Part shown: piece by piece, positions 25,642-32,927 of the stretch
How positions within the stretch are numbered: the stretch's first letter is position 1
How the letters are laid out: every line of letters begins with the position of its first letter
DNA from: Micromonospora globispora
GTDB taxonomy: Bacteria; Actinomycetota; Actinomycetes; Mycobacteriales; Micromonosporaceae
Direction of reading: 5' to 3'
DNA length: 37,007 nt
Assembly (NCBI RefSeq): GCF_003857015.1
Contig: NZ_QGGF01000256.1
Location: 1-37,007 of the forward strand
Translations under genes and position numbers: made by a program
Notes under the pieces: generated by a model
The model's database searches: none
Seen by the model: the letters and a program-made list of their open reading frames with translations, nothing else
What the model was told of the DNA's origin: nothing

Positions 25642-26289
25642 ATGAGCATCGACTGGTCGGGCTGCCGAAACGTTCGTGACCTCGGCGGTCTCCCCACCCT
25701 GGATGGCCAGCGAATCTGGGCGGGCGCGCTGGTGCGGTCGGACCGGCATGATCACTTGACGGCGGGGGCGATCCAGGCGGTTCGGGCCGGTGGGATCGGC
25801 TGCGTCCTCGACCTGCGCTGGCGACGGGAATGCGAAACCCACCCGAGCCCGTTCGTCGACGACGCCTTCTACCGGCACGTGCCGATGCTCAACGACGTCT
25901 TGGACTATGTGCCACCACCGGACACCTACGCCCCGATGCTGGACCACAACCGTCAGCGGATCGGCGCGGCCTTCCGTGCCGTCGCCGAGGCGCCACCAGG
26001 CGGTGTTGTCGTGCACTGCCACGCCGGTAGGGATCGGACCGGAGTCCTGGTGGCGCTCCTGCTGAGCGTCGCCGGTGTCGGCGCCGACACCATCGCCGAG
26101 GACTACGCGCGGACCGAAGCCTGCTCCCCTCAGACGATGCTCGACACGCTGGCCCACCTCGACAGGCACTACGGCGGCGCGGCGTCGTACCTGACCGAAG
26201 CCGGCGTCGCAGCGGGGGCGCTGTCGGCCGTACGGGAACGGCTCCGGGGGATCCACGCCCCCGTGGAAGCCGCTCCGTCCTCGTCGTAG
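25642..26289 (+). CDS. Tyrosine-protein phosphatase-like enzyme (Y_phosphatase3 type)
   Basis: From the ATG at 25642, with GGGAGG about 9 nt upstream, this is 215 residues. The catalytic loop HCHAGRDRTG gives Cys126 and Arg132 of the C-x5-R motif. The N-terminal NVRDLGGLPTLDGQRI and GALVRSDRHDHLT are typical of the family related to MptpB/LipA-type phosphatases. Substrates may be phosphotyrosine proteins or phosphoinositides. It lies upstream of the membrane-protein gene by 67 nt. Confidence 0.87.
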   Translation: MSIDWSGCRNVRDLGGLPTLDGQRIWAGALVRSDRHDHLTAGAIQAVRAGGIGCVLDLRWRRECETHPSPFVDDAFYRHVPMLNDVLDYVPPPDTYAPMLDHNRQRIGAAFRAVAEAPPGGVVVHCHAGRDRTGVLVALLLSVAGVGADTIAEDYARTEACSPQTMLDTLAHLDRHYGGAASYLTEAGVAAGALSAVRERLRGIHAPVEAAPSSS

Positions 26290-26356
26290 AAGTCCGCGAC
26301 CACGCGGTCAAGGACCGTCTCGTTTGCAGGTGCGAACCGCCGGGCAGGAGGTCGCA

Positions 26357-26875
26357 ATGGCCAAGGTCCATGCGTCGTCCGCGGTCGAGTTCCGGCGCTC
26401 GCCCCGCCGGCGCCTCGTCGCAGCAGTCGTGGCCCTGCTCCTTCTCACCGCGGTCGTCACTGCCGTCACCGTGCTGCAGCACCGTCAGTGGTGGGAAGTC
26501 CTGTTGCTCTACGGACCCGCCGGCATCGGCGGCGCGGTTGTGACGCGTGCGGTCCGAAAGCACCAGCCCCGCCTGCCCCTGCGGCTGACCGACACTGCAC
26601 TGGAACTGATCATCCCGGATGGCAGCACACTGGCGATTGACCTGTCCGACATCGCCCGGGCGAGGGTCCGTGGCTGGTTGGAGCCGCGGCTGACCGTCGA
26701 GCCGGTGGACCCGCAACGCACCAGGCCGCCGCTGAAGGCCCACCAGTAGTCGGGACTCGGGCGGCACAACCCGTACGACGTGGTGGTTCCGCTCCAATGG
26801 ATGAGCCCCGGCCGCGACACCCTGCGCCGGGAACTGGCCCGACGGTTGCCTGCCCGGACCGACAGGACTCCCTAG
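26357..26875 (+). pseudogene. Two-helix membrane protein interrupted by an in-frame TAG
   Basis: The ATG at 26357 has AGGAGG 5 nt upstream. The first 130 codons encode two hydrophobic helices (around residues 21-40 and 45-60) and a beta-rich domain, ending at TAG (26747-26749). The same frame stays open after it for 41 codons, including RHNPYDVVVPLQWMSPGRD and LRRELARRL, to a TAG at 26873-26875. That second stop shares a CTAG palindrome with the stop of the convergent Nudix gene. The downstream codons read like the natural end of the same protein, and a TGG-to-TAG change would explain the break. Readthrough or a sequencing error cannot be excluded. If the short form is real it is a 130-residue CDS, 26357-26749. 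Confidence 0.65.
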
Positions 26876-27282
26876 GTGGCCTCAAGATGAAGAGGTAGGA
26901 CCAGCGCGGAGGAGACCGCCAACTCGCGGTCGAGCACCTCGTCACGAGGGACGAAGACCATCTCCCGGCCCTCGCCGAGCACCACGTCCTCCTGGCCTGC
27001 ATCAGTGGTGCCGCAGAAGGCGTGCACCGTGACCGTGTGCGGGAAGCCCTCCTCATACGGGCGCGGGCCGGTCCAGATGGAGTGCAACTCGCCCACGGTC
27101 AGGCCGGTCTCCTCCAGCAGTTCCCGACGGGCGGCCTCCTCCGGCGTCTCGCCGGGCTCGATGTGGCCGCCGGGCAAACTCCACTGGTTCGGCGAGACGG
27201 GTGCGTGCTCATCGCGGTGCTGCAGCAGGACCGCGCCCGAGGAATTGACGAGCAGGACAAGTGCAATGCCATAGCTGGCCAC
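26872..27282 (-). CDS. Nudix hydrolase
   Basis: This 136-residue protein starts at a GTG with AGGAT upstream. The Nudix box is complete: [17 protein letters not shown] then LLEETGL (G-x5-E-x7-RE-x2-EE-x-G). The N-terminal [21 protein letters not shown] and the loop [20 protein letters not shown] suit a general NTP/ADP-sugar Nudix enzyme, and the substrate is not predictable. It is convergent with the TAG-interrupted membrane gene and shares a stop palindrome with it. Confidence 0.85.
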   Translation of the reverse strand: MASYGIALVLLVNSSGAVLLQHRDEHAPVSPNQWSLPGGHIEPGETPEEAARRELLEETGLTVGELHSIWTGPRPYEEGFPHTVTVHAFCGTTDAGQEDVVLGEGREMVFVPRDEVLDRELAVSSALVLPLHLEAT

Positions 27283-27336
27283 CGCGACATCCTGTCATGC
27301 CGGATCCGTGGAGGAGGGCCACCATCGGCGCGCCGC

Positions 27337-27513
27337 CTAGTCGACGTCGAAGATGCTGTGGCGGTCGTAGAAGTGCAACACGTACCGGCAACGACGGCAG
27401 ATCATCAAGGTCATGCGGTGGCTGGTGAGGCCCCACCGGCTGTCCTGTCGTGCGGTCTCCTGCTGGAACTCCGTGCCTCGGCAGAGCGGGCAGGAGAGCT
27501 GGGGCTCGGTCAT
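27337..27513 (-). CDS. Small zinc-ribbon protein
   Basis: From the ATG at 27513 this is 58 residues. Two Cys pairs, C8-x2-C11 and C39-x2-C42, separated by 27 residues form a zinc-ribbon knuckle (CPLC ... CRRC). The rest is short and basic. Such proteins can bind nucleic acid or act as small structural zinc proteins. The function here is unknown. It lies between the Nudix gene and the nucleotidyltransferase remnant, all leftward. Confidence 0.65.
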   Translation of the reverse strand: MTEPQLSCPLCRGTEFQQETARQDSRWGLTSHRMTLMICRRCRYVLHFYDRHSIFDVD

Positions 27514-27574
27514 GGCGCGAGTGTAGGAACCACCGCCAACTCCACTCGCTGTCCTGGACCAGTGGTAGCCGCGC

Positions 27575-27934
27575 TCACTGGTGCTCGCACGCTGCGGACA
27601 ACCGGGCCAGCACACCCGCCGGGTCATGCACGGCGCGGTGGCGGTCACTGATGACCCGACTGGTTCCCGAGTCGACCGGGTCGGTGTCTGCCCAGCTCAC
27701 CGGCACGACGCCCATTTCGACCTCGAGCCCTGACGGGCGCCGCACGCGGACCTCCCGCAGCGGCCCCCAGTCCGCCAGCCGAACGACCTCACCGCCGAGC
27801 AGGCCCGTCCAGACGCCCGCCTCCGCATGACGTGGGTTGTCCGTGAGGACCACGATGTCGACGTCGGAGTCCATCTGCGCCGCCCCGCGAGCCCATGAGC
27901 CGACGATCACCACTCCACGGACGTCCGGGTTGAG
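27575..27934 (-). pseudogene. Nucleotidyltransferase-domain protein, probably missing its N-terminus
   Basis: The minus-strand frame contains the nucleotidyltransferase signature GSWARGAAQMDSDVDIVVL (G-S ... D-x-D), followed by a plausible remaining domain to the stop at 27575. Homology begins near LNPDVRGVVIVG. The helix that normally precedes it is absent, and just upstream lies the antisense of a VOC fragment. The open frame continues to an ATG at 28042, but that part is VOC DNA read backwards. No ribosome site supports that ATG or the GTG at 27913. The domain core is intact, so a GTG-initiated product is possible. Confidence 0.55.
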
Positions 27935-27955
27935 GCCGCACCCGGCAGCCCGGCC

Positions 27956-28123
27956 ATGGTCCTGGTCGTGTGGACCGACGACGTCGATCAAGCCTACAAA
28001 GACCTTCTGGCCGCCGGGGTTCCTTCGATTCAGCCGCCCCATGACACCGGCAACAGCAACCGGAATGCCCTACTGCGCGACCCCGACGGAAATCTCGTGG
28101 AGATTGTGTCGAAGATTTCCTGA
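27956..28123 (+). pseudogene. C-terminal fragment of a VOC-family gene
   Basis: The 55 codons from the ATG at 27956 read as the second half of a VOC protein: MVLVVWTDDVDQAYKDLLAAG, then PSIQPPHD, then NALLRDPDGNLVEIVSKIS and TGA. The preceding codons (VRVEAAPGSPA) do not continue the fold, so the N-terminal half is missing. It meets the head of the truncated nucleotidyltransferase on the other strand, which fixes a rearrangement breakpoint near 27935-27955. It is distinct from the intact VOC gene at 25109. Confidence 0.7.
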
Positions 28124-28261
28124 GGCAGGCTTGAAACTGCAGGACAGCGACCGATTGTCGGGTCAGCTCCCGAGGCTCTAGCGCGGAACCTGCACTGCCC
28201 CCACGCCGGGCGGGCGTCCTGATACATTCGCGCTTCGCCTTGATCGAAAGAGGAATGCTGC

Positions 28262-29272
28262 ATGACCGGCACGGGGGCCGAACGTGGCGAAGGATCGACG
28301 GATCCGGTATCGGCTCCCGGAGTGGGACCGGCGCCCGCAGCCGCGCCAGCACCGCTTTCAGAGCCCGCTCTCACCCCCGGCGCGGCTTCCGACCTGACAC
28401 CAACTGCCGCCGCTTGGACTACCGAGGAACCGCCGACACCGACCTACGGGCCGCCGCCGTACGCGCCGCCCCCGGGTCTGCAGCCGCCCACAGTGGTGTC
28501 CCCGCTCGGACAGCAGCCACCGGTGGGCTGGCCCATTGCACCGTCACCCACCCGCCGCGACAACAGCGCCGTCATCGTCGCCGCGACCCTGGCCGTGGTG
28601 CTACTCGTGGCCTGCCTCGGCGTGGCCGGCCGACTCCTCCTGGTGAACTCCACGAAGACCGCCGCATCCAGCCCGGCGTCCGAGGCGCCGCTGTTTCCCA
28701 CCAGGGACCACAGCCCGACCGCGAGCGCCGAGCCCAACGAGAGCGAACTGGCCGTCCAGCAGGGGCCGCAGCCCAGCGCATACCCCGCGACCGAGATCTC
28801 TGATCTGAACAGGGTGTGTGACGAGAACGTCTACTACCCGGAGTCACCGAAACGCGCCGGCAGGGCCCCGCACCCGGTGGTGCTGCTTATCGGAGACGGC
28901 TCGGGCCTTCGCTACCAGAACGGCACCTACTACTTCGACGAGGGCCTGTCGAAGAGGGTGGAGCAGACCTGGGCATCGGAAGATCCCAAGAAGGTGCAGA
29001 TGGTCGCCTGTCTGGACAGGGTCAGCACCGGCTCGACGATCCGCCGCTGCAAGTACGACGACCCGAAGCCGATCACGTTGACGCTGCTGCGGGCAGGTTG
29101 GCGTCTTCGCGTGTACGAGGTGGCGACCGGCCGGAAGCTGCTTGACAAGGCCATGGCCGGCGATGACCAGGCTTGCCCGTACGTCGTCCTGGCCGGCGCC
29201 GACAAGAAGATCTACGCCACGGTCAGCAACAAGGCGGCGGTCGCTGCTCTCCGCAGACTCGTGAACAGGTAA
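28262..29272 (+). CDS. Proline-rich membrane-anchored protein with extracytoplasmic domain, unknown function
   Basis: This 336-residue protein starts at an ATG with AGAGGA upstream. Residues 1-97 are a Pro/Ala-rich cytoplasmic region, ending in PPPYAPPPG and PPVGWPIAPSP repeats. A single helix spans ~103-127, followed by a Ser/Thr/Pro-rich linker and a folded C-terminal domain from about 180. That domain has Cys in RVCDENV, VACLD, RRCKYDD and ACPYV, which could form two disulfides outside the cell. No known enzyme motif is present. The layout is typical of actinobacterial envelope proteins. It stands alone between broken genes. Confidence 0.75.
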   Translation: MTGTGAERGEGSTDPVSAPGVGPAPAAAPAPLSEPALTPGAASDLTPTAAAWTTEEPPTPTYGPPPYAPPPGLQPPTVVSPLGQQPPVGWPIAPSPTRRDNSAVIVAATLAVVLLVACLGVAGRLLLVNSTKTAASSPASEAPLFPTRDHSPTASAEPNESELAVQQGPQPSAYPATEISDLNRVCDENVYYPESPKRAGRAPHPVVLLIGDGSGLRYQNGTYYFDEGLSKRVEQTWASEDPKKVQMVACLDRVSTGSTIRRCKYDDPKPITLTLLRAGWRLRVYEVATGRKLLDKAMAGDDQACPYVVLAGADKKIYATVSNKAAVAALRRLVNR

Positions 29273-29304
29273 CGGACCACAGTGGCTGCGATGGAGCCGC
29301 GCGC

Positions 29305-29496
29305 ATGGCCGGGATCGCCGGGGACGCGGCGGCCTGCTGGACCAGAGCTGGTCGGCCGGCCTTCGTCGTCAATGTCGAAGTCTTCCTTCATCGAGACGGT
29401 CGCTGGTTGCTCATCAGGCGGAGCGAGCAGGAGGACAACGCTCCCGGCTTGCTGAGCGGCATCGGCGGCAAAGTCGAGTTCGCCGGCTCAGATTGA
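29305..29496 (+). pseudogene. N-terminal fragment of a Nudix gene, truncated in the Nudix box
   Basis: The codons read MAGIAGDAAACWTRAGRPAF, then VVNVEVFLHRDGRWLLIRRS, then NAPGLLSGIGGKVE, which is the N-terminal half of a Nudix domain ending exactly at the start of the Nudix box. It then runs into FAGSD and TGA. The catalytic RE-x2-EE part is missing, so no active enzyme can be made. No second half is seen in the remaining ~45 nt before the convergent regulator gene. Confidence 0.7.
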
Positions 29497-29540
29497 AGGG
29501 GCCGGCGTGGGCACCACTGGGTGACCATCAAGACGGCTGT

Positions 29541-30296
29541 CTATCCGCGAGCTGAACTTGGCTTGGCAGTGCGGCCTGAGCTCGCTTCGGGTTTCGTGTA
29601 GAGGACTTCGCGGACCTGCTCCGCGGCGCGGAGGATGCTTTCGCTGATGAAGTCGCTGAAGCGGGCGATGTTCTCGAGGCGGCCGGCGGCCGGGGTGCCG
29701 GGGCCGAGGACGCTGACGCCCTGCCGTGCGGTCTCGGCGACCTGGGCGATGCCGCGGGCGCTGGCGATCGTCGACTGGTACCAGACGTCGTCGTCGACGA
29801 AGTAGCGCTCGCGGCGGCGTTCGTCGCGTTGCCGGCGGATGAGGCCCTGATCTTCGAGGAACGCGATCGCCTTGGAGACGGACGCCGGGCTGACCTGGAG
29901 GTGCCCGACGAGTTCGGACGCGGTGAGGCTGCCCGCGTCGGCGATAAAGAGGCAGGTCAGCACCCGAGCCATCATCTTGGGCAGGCCCTGTTGCATCAGG
30001 AGGGTGGTGAACGCCTCCTCGTACTCACGCACGGCCTCGTCGTCGCGCCCGTGGCCCTGGGCCAGCGCCCCCTGCTCTCGGAGCGGGGTGTGCTTGCGCC
30101 GGTGGGCGCGGCGTTCGGTGGCGCGGTGGGCCAAGTCGGCGCGGTAGGCGGTGGGGCCGCCGTTGCGCATCACCTCACGCGTGATCGTCGAGGTAGGGCG
30201 GTCGAGACGTCGGGCGATCTCCGCGTAGGCGAGGCCGTCGGCCAGCCCCAGCGCGATCTGCTGACGTTCCTGCTGGGTGAGTCTGCCTCCCGGCAC
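29541..30296 (-). CDS. Transcriptional regulator fusing an IS30-type HTH to a GbsR/MarR domain
   Basis: From the GTG at 30296, with AGGGAGA 7 nt upstream, this is 251 residues. A TTG at 30359 would extend it without a good ribosome site. Residues ~5-50 (LTQQERQQIALGLADG, YAEIARRLDRPTSTITREV) match the HTH_38 of IS30 transposases. Residues ~90-175 carry a GbsR/MarR-type winged helix (LTASELVGHLQVSPASVSKA, LEDQGLIRRQRDERRRERY). The C-terminus is helical, suited to dimerisation. Two DNA-binding domains in one chain suggest a long or composite operator. It is divergent from the DUF4097-hydrolase pair, its most likely target, and several inverted repeats lie in the shared gap. Confidence 0.85.
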   Translation of the reverse strand: MPGGRLTQQERQQIALGLADGLAYAEIARRLDRPTSTITREVMRNGGPTAYRADLAHRATERRAHRRKHTPLREQGALAQGHGRDDEAVREYEEAFTTLLMQQGLPKMMARVLTCLFIADAGSLTASELVGHLQVSPASVSKAIAFLEDQGLIRRQRDERRRERYFVDDDVWYQSTIASARGIAQVAETARQGVSVLGPGTPAAGRLENIARFSDFISESILRAAEQVREVLYTKPEASSGRTAKPSSARG

Positions 30297-30519
30297 CGCG
30301 ATCTCCCTTCGTGCTTCCGTGGTGCCGCCAGCGTAGCGTTCGCTCACAGTCCAATGCAACGATCAGAGCAGCTGTCATTGCGTTAGATTTACACCCGTTG
30401 CAATGAAAACCGTGGCTCTACCTGCGCTAATAGGGATCACTAGCAACGAGCTAGTTGTGCGATACACGAACGCAACGTAGCGTTTCCGATGTCAGAAACG
30501 ACGAGCGCACGAGGAGAGC
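30297..30519. promoter_or_regulatory. Divergent promoter region with several inverted repeats
   Basis: This 223-bp gap contains the pair CATTGC (30376-30381)/GCAATG (30400-30405), ACTAG (30439-30443)/CTAGT (30451-30455), AACGC (30469-30473)/GCGTT (30480-30484) and CGTTTC (30481-30486)/GAAACG (30495-30500). A related CAATGCAACG lies at 30352-30361. The last two pairs sit within 50 bp of the DUF4097 start. The density of repeats suggests binding sites for the divergent regulator. Which of them is bound is inference. Confidence 0.55.
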
Positions 30520-31194
30520 ATGATGCAGAAGTTCGACACCCCCGCCCCGGTGACCCCCGTCCTGGACATCCCCGCCGGGCGCATCCAGGTCATCGCCGCC
30601 GACCGGGCCGACACCATCGTCGAGGTCCTGCCCGCCAACGCCGCCAGGGGCCGCGACGTGAAGGCGGCTGAGCAGACCAAGGTCGAATTCGGCGACGGCG
30701 TCCTGCGGATCAAGGCTCCGGCGGAGAAGAACCAGATCCTCGGCCCTTCCGGATCCATCGAGGTCACGGTCCAACTGCCCACCGGTTCCCGCATCGAGGC
30801 GAAGGCGGCCGCCGCCGAGTTCCGGGGCGTCGGACGGCTCGGCGACGTCGCCTGCGAGGGCGCACACGGTGCGGTCAAGATCGACGAGGCCGCGGGCGTG
30901 CGCGTGGCCGCCTACGCCGGCGACGTCACGGTCGGCCGCCTCACCGGCCCCGCGGAGATCAGCACCCAAAAGGGTGACATCCACATCGCCGAGGCCACCT
31001 CCGGCACGGTCGTGCTGCGCACCCAGATGGGCGACGTGACGGTCGGCGCCGCCCACGGAGTTTCCGCCTCCCTGGACGCCGGCACCGGCTACGGCCGGAT
31101 CCACAACGCGCTGAAGAACACCGAAGACGCCGCGGCCGGCCTGAACATCCACGCGACCACCGACCACGGCGACATCACCGCCCGCAGCCTGTAA
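30520..31194 (+). CDS. DUF4097-family beta-strand-repeat protein
   Basis: This 224-residue protein starts at one of two tandem ATGs (30520 or 30523) after GAGGAGA. It consists of regularly spaced short strands (GRIQVIAAD, GVLRIKAP, GSIEVTVQLPTGSRIEAK, GDVTVGRL, GDIHIAEA, GDVTVGAA, GDITARSL). This is the DUF4097/YvlB-type right-handed beta-helix. There is no signal peptide or membrane helix, so it is likely cytoplasmic or peripheral. The family has no settled function. It is the first gene of a two-gene operon with an alpha/beta hydrolase and is divergent from the HTH_38-GbsR regulator. Confidence 0.85.
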   Translation: MMQKFDTPAPVTPVLDIPAGRIQVIAADRADTIVEVLPANAARGRDVKAAEQTKVEFGDGVLRIKAPAEKNQILGPSGSIEVTVQLPTGSRIEAKAAAAEFRGVGRLGDVACEGAHGAVKIDEAAGVRVAAYAGDVTVGRLTGPAEISTQKGDIHIAEATSGTVVLRTQMGDVTVGAAHGVSASLDAGTGYGRIHNALKNTEDAAAGLNIHATTDHGDITARSL

Positions 31195-31211
31195 AGAAGG
31201 AGCCATCCGTC

Positions 31212-32033
31212 ATGACCAACCTGAAGAACAGCACTTCCTCGACCAATTCGAAGTGGACCGGCATGGTGCCGGTCGAAGACACGGCCCTGGCCGTCACCGA
31301 CACCGGCGGTGCCGGTATCCCCGTGGTCTACCTCAATGGCCAGTTCGCCACTCAGGGGTACTGGCGGCGGGTCATCGCTGAACTCGGCCCCGACTACCGG
31401 CACATCACCTACGACGAGCGGGCCCGCGGCAAATCGAAGAAGTCGGCCGACTACTCCTTCGAGGCCGCCGTCCGCGATGTCGATGTCGTCCTCAAAGCCA
31501 GGGGTGTGGACCGGCCGCTGGTGGTGGGCTGGTCCTACGGGGCGTTCGTCGCCGCGCACTGGACCAGCCGGAACCCCGACCGTGCCCTGGGTGCGGTCTT
31601 GGTGGAAGGCGCGCAACCGCACGACTGGCTCGACGACGCGATGGAGCAGCGGATCCGCAAGCTGTTCAAGCGGTTGAGCTGGTTCATGCCGCTGCTGCGC
31701 CCGACGGGCCTGACCCCGCGGTTGAACGCCGCGCAGATGGCCGAGTGCAACATCGAGCTCGGCAAGCTCGCCCGCGCACGGAATCTGGGTCCGGTGCTGG
31801 ACGGCATCACCGTCCCGACGCGGTATGTGTTCGCGTCGGGAGCGTCCCTCGGAAGCAAGGGTGATGAGCAGGAACGCATCCGCGCCAGCGTCGATCAGGT
31901 GGTTGAGCGCAACCCGAACATCAAGATCAGCGCGAAGGTCGCCAGCAACCACGACCACATCCTGAAAAAGGACTACCGGGCCATCGCCGAGGCCGTACGC
32001 GAGGTCGCCGCCCTCGACCGCGGCCGGCGCTGA
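31212..32033 (+). CDS. Alpha/beta-hydrolase
   Basis: This 273-residue protein starts 17 nt after the DUF4097 stop, with AAGGAG upstream. The nucleophile elbow is GWSYGA with Ser108. The oxyanion-side strand region YLNGQFATQGYW differs from the usual HGxP motif. The catalytic His is probably in SNHDHI near residue 250. A substantial cap region follows the elbow. No signal peptide is seen. The substrate is unknown, and the family includes esterases, haloperoxidase-like and lactone-hydrolysing enzymes. Its position makes it a likely regulon member of the neighbouring regulator. Confidence 0.85.
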   Translation: MTNLKNSTSSTNSKWTGMVPVEDTALAVTDTGGAGIPVVYLNGQFATQGYWRRVIAELGPDYRHITYDERARGKSKKSADYSFEAAVRDVDVVLKARGVDRPLVVGWSYGAFVAAHWTSRNPDRALGAVLVEGAQPHDWLDDAMEQRIRKLFKRLSWFMPLLRPTGLTPRLNAAQMAECNIELGKLARARNLGPVLDGITVPTRYVFASGASLGSKGDEQERIRASVDQVVERNPNIKISAKVASNHDHILKKDYRAIAEAVREVAALDRGRR

Positions 32034-32087
32034 AGACCTGACCAGCGGACCGATCTGCCAGGCAGCGGCCTTCGCCGGTGTCACGCT

Positions 32088-32136
32088 GAGAGGTCGTTTT
32101 CTCCCGGTGTTTCATCCCGGGAGAAAACGATCTCTC
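32088..32136. repeat. Long near-perfect inverted repeat beside a resolvase remnant
   Basis: The 20-bp left arm (32088-32107, beginning GAGAGGTCG) and right arm (32117-32136, ending GATCTCTC) match at 19 of 20 positions around a 9-nt loop. The TTTT comes before and AAAA after the GC core, opposite to an ordinary terminator. With the resolvase remnant beginning about 50 bp downstream, it could be a transposon end pair or a recombination site. That assignment is inference. Confidence 0.65.
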
Positions 32137-32187
32137 AAATGTCGGCAAACGACCGTCTGCCGGCACTCGGACCCGTGATCGCGAACC

Positions 32188-32778
32188 CGGCCGAAGCTCG
32201 ACCTCGTGCTCCAGCTGCTGCGCGAGGGCGACACGCTGAAGGTCACCCGGCTCGACCGGCTCTCCCGCTCGGTGCTGCACCTGGTGACCCTCGGCGGCAA
32301 CCTGCGCGAGCGCGGCATCGGGCTGCACGTCATCGAGCAGGGCATCGATACCTCCACGATGGAGGGCCGGGCGATGTTCGGGATGCTGTCCGTGCTTGCC
32401 GAGCTCCAGCATGAACTGATCGTGGCGAACACCAACGACGGGCTCGCCTCCGCACAGGCCCGCGGCCGGGTCGGCGGACGCCGGCCGAAGCTCACCGCGG
32501 ACCAGGCTGCGCTCGCCCAACGGCTCTACGACGAGCGGGAGAAGACCGTCCAGCAGATCGCCGACATGTTCGGCGTGCCCCGGTCAACCGTGTACGGACA
32601 CCTGCCGAACGGCCTCGATGAAGGCGGCCAGTTCGGCATCGGCGAGCGAGGAATCGATCGGTTCGGCCATGCAGGCCAGGATCCCAGGATCCGTACTATC
32701 CCGTCCGGAGATGACCTCCAGGTCAAGAGCCCGCCCGCGCCCTGCCTGATCCGACTCACTCCGATCCACAACATTTGA
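32188..32778 (+). pseudogene. Serine recombinase (Tn3-type resolvase), N-terminus missing
   Basis: The frame enters with RPKLDLVLQLLREGD and continues with the resolvase hallmark RLDRLSRSV, the GIDTSTMEGRAMFGMLSV segment and the C-terminal helix-turn-helix of the DNA-binding domain (VQQIADMFGVPRSTVYGHL). The catalytic Ser and the Y-x-R-V-S-T-x-x-Q start (about 50 residues) are absent, so it cannot cleave DNA. Family resemblance stops at about 32604, and the remaining open frame to 32778 is unrelated sequence. A GTG at 32206 is the first in-frame start codon. It is a transposon remnant truncated on at least one side. Confidence 0.8.
32584..32670 (-). other. Short fragment resembling a gene N-terminus, antisense to the resolvase tail
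   Basis: The minus-strand ATG at 32670 reads MAEPIDSSLADAELAAFIEA, then VRQVSVHG, then stop. The first ~22 residues look like a natural helical protein start. The reading ends at the resolvase junction (near 32604), consistent with a gene interrupted by the transposon remnant. The original family is not recognised, and no good ribosome site is seen. Confidence 0.3.
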
Positions 32779-32927
32779 CAATTTCTCCTCGGTGCAAGTC
32801 CAGCAGGCCAGCCGAGCAGAGGGCTTCGGCGCCGAGCGCCGATCAGGGCGGACGTCCGCTCGCCTGTTGCTCTTAGGATGATCAGTGGCCGGTCGCCTGG
32901 CCGGCGAGGTAGCGGCGGGGGTGTGGC

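Noticed and set aside
27956..28042. N-terminal extension of the nucleotidyltransferase to the ATG at 28042
   Set aside because: These codons are the antisense of a recognisable VOC fragment and have no ribosome site, so the extension is not part of the natural protein.
32206..32778. Treating the resolvase as an intact small recombinase from the GTG at 32206
   Set aside because: The catalytic serine segment that every active member has is missing, and the C-terminal 58 codons are unrelated sequence.
32794..32815. GGTGCAAGTCC-like stretch as a possible riboswitch or intron element
   Set aside because: The short match is not supported by any surrounding paired structure or known core element.
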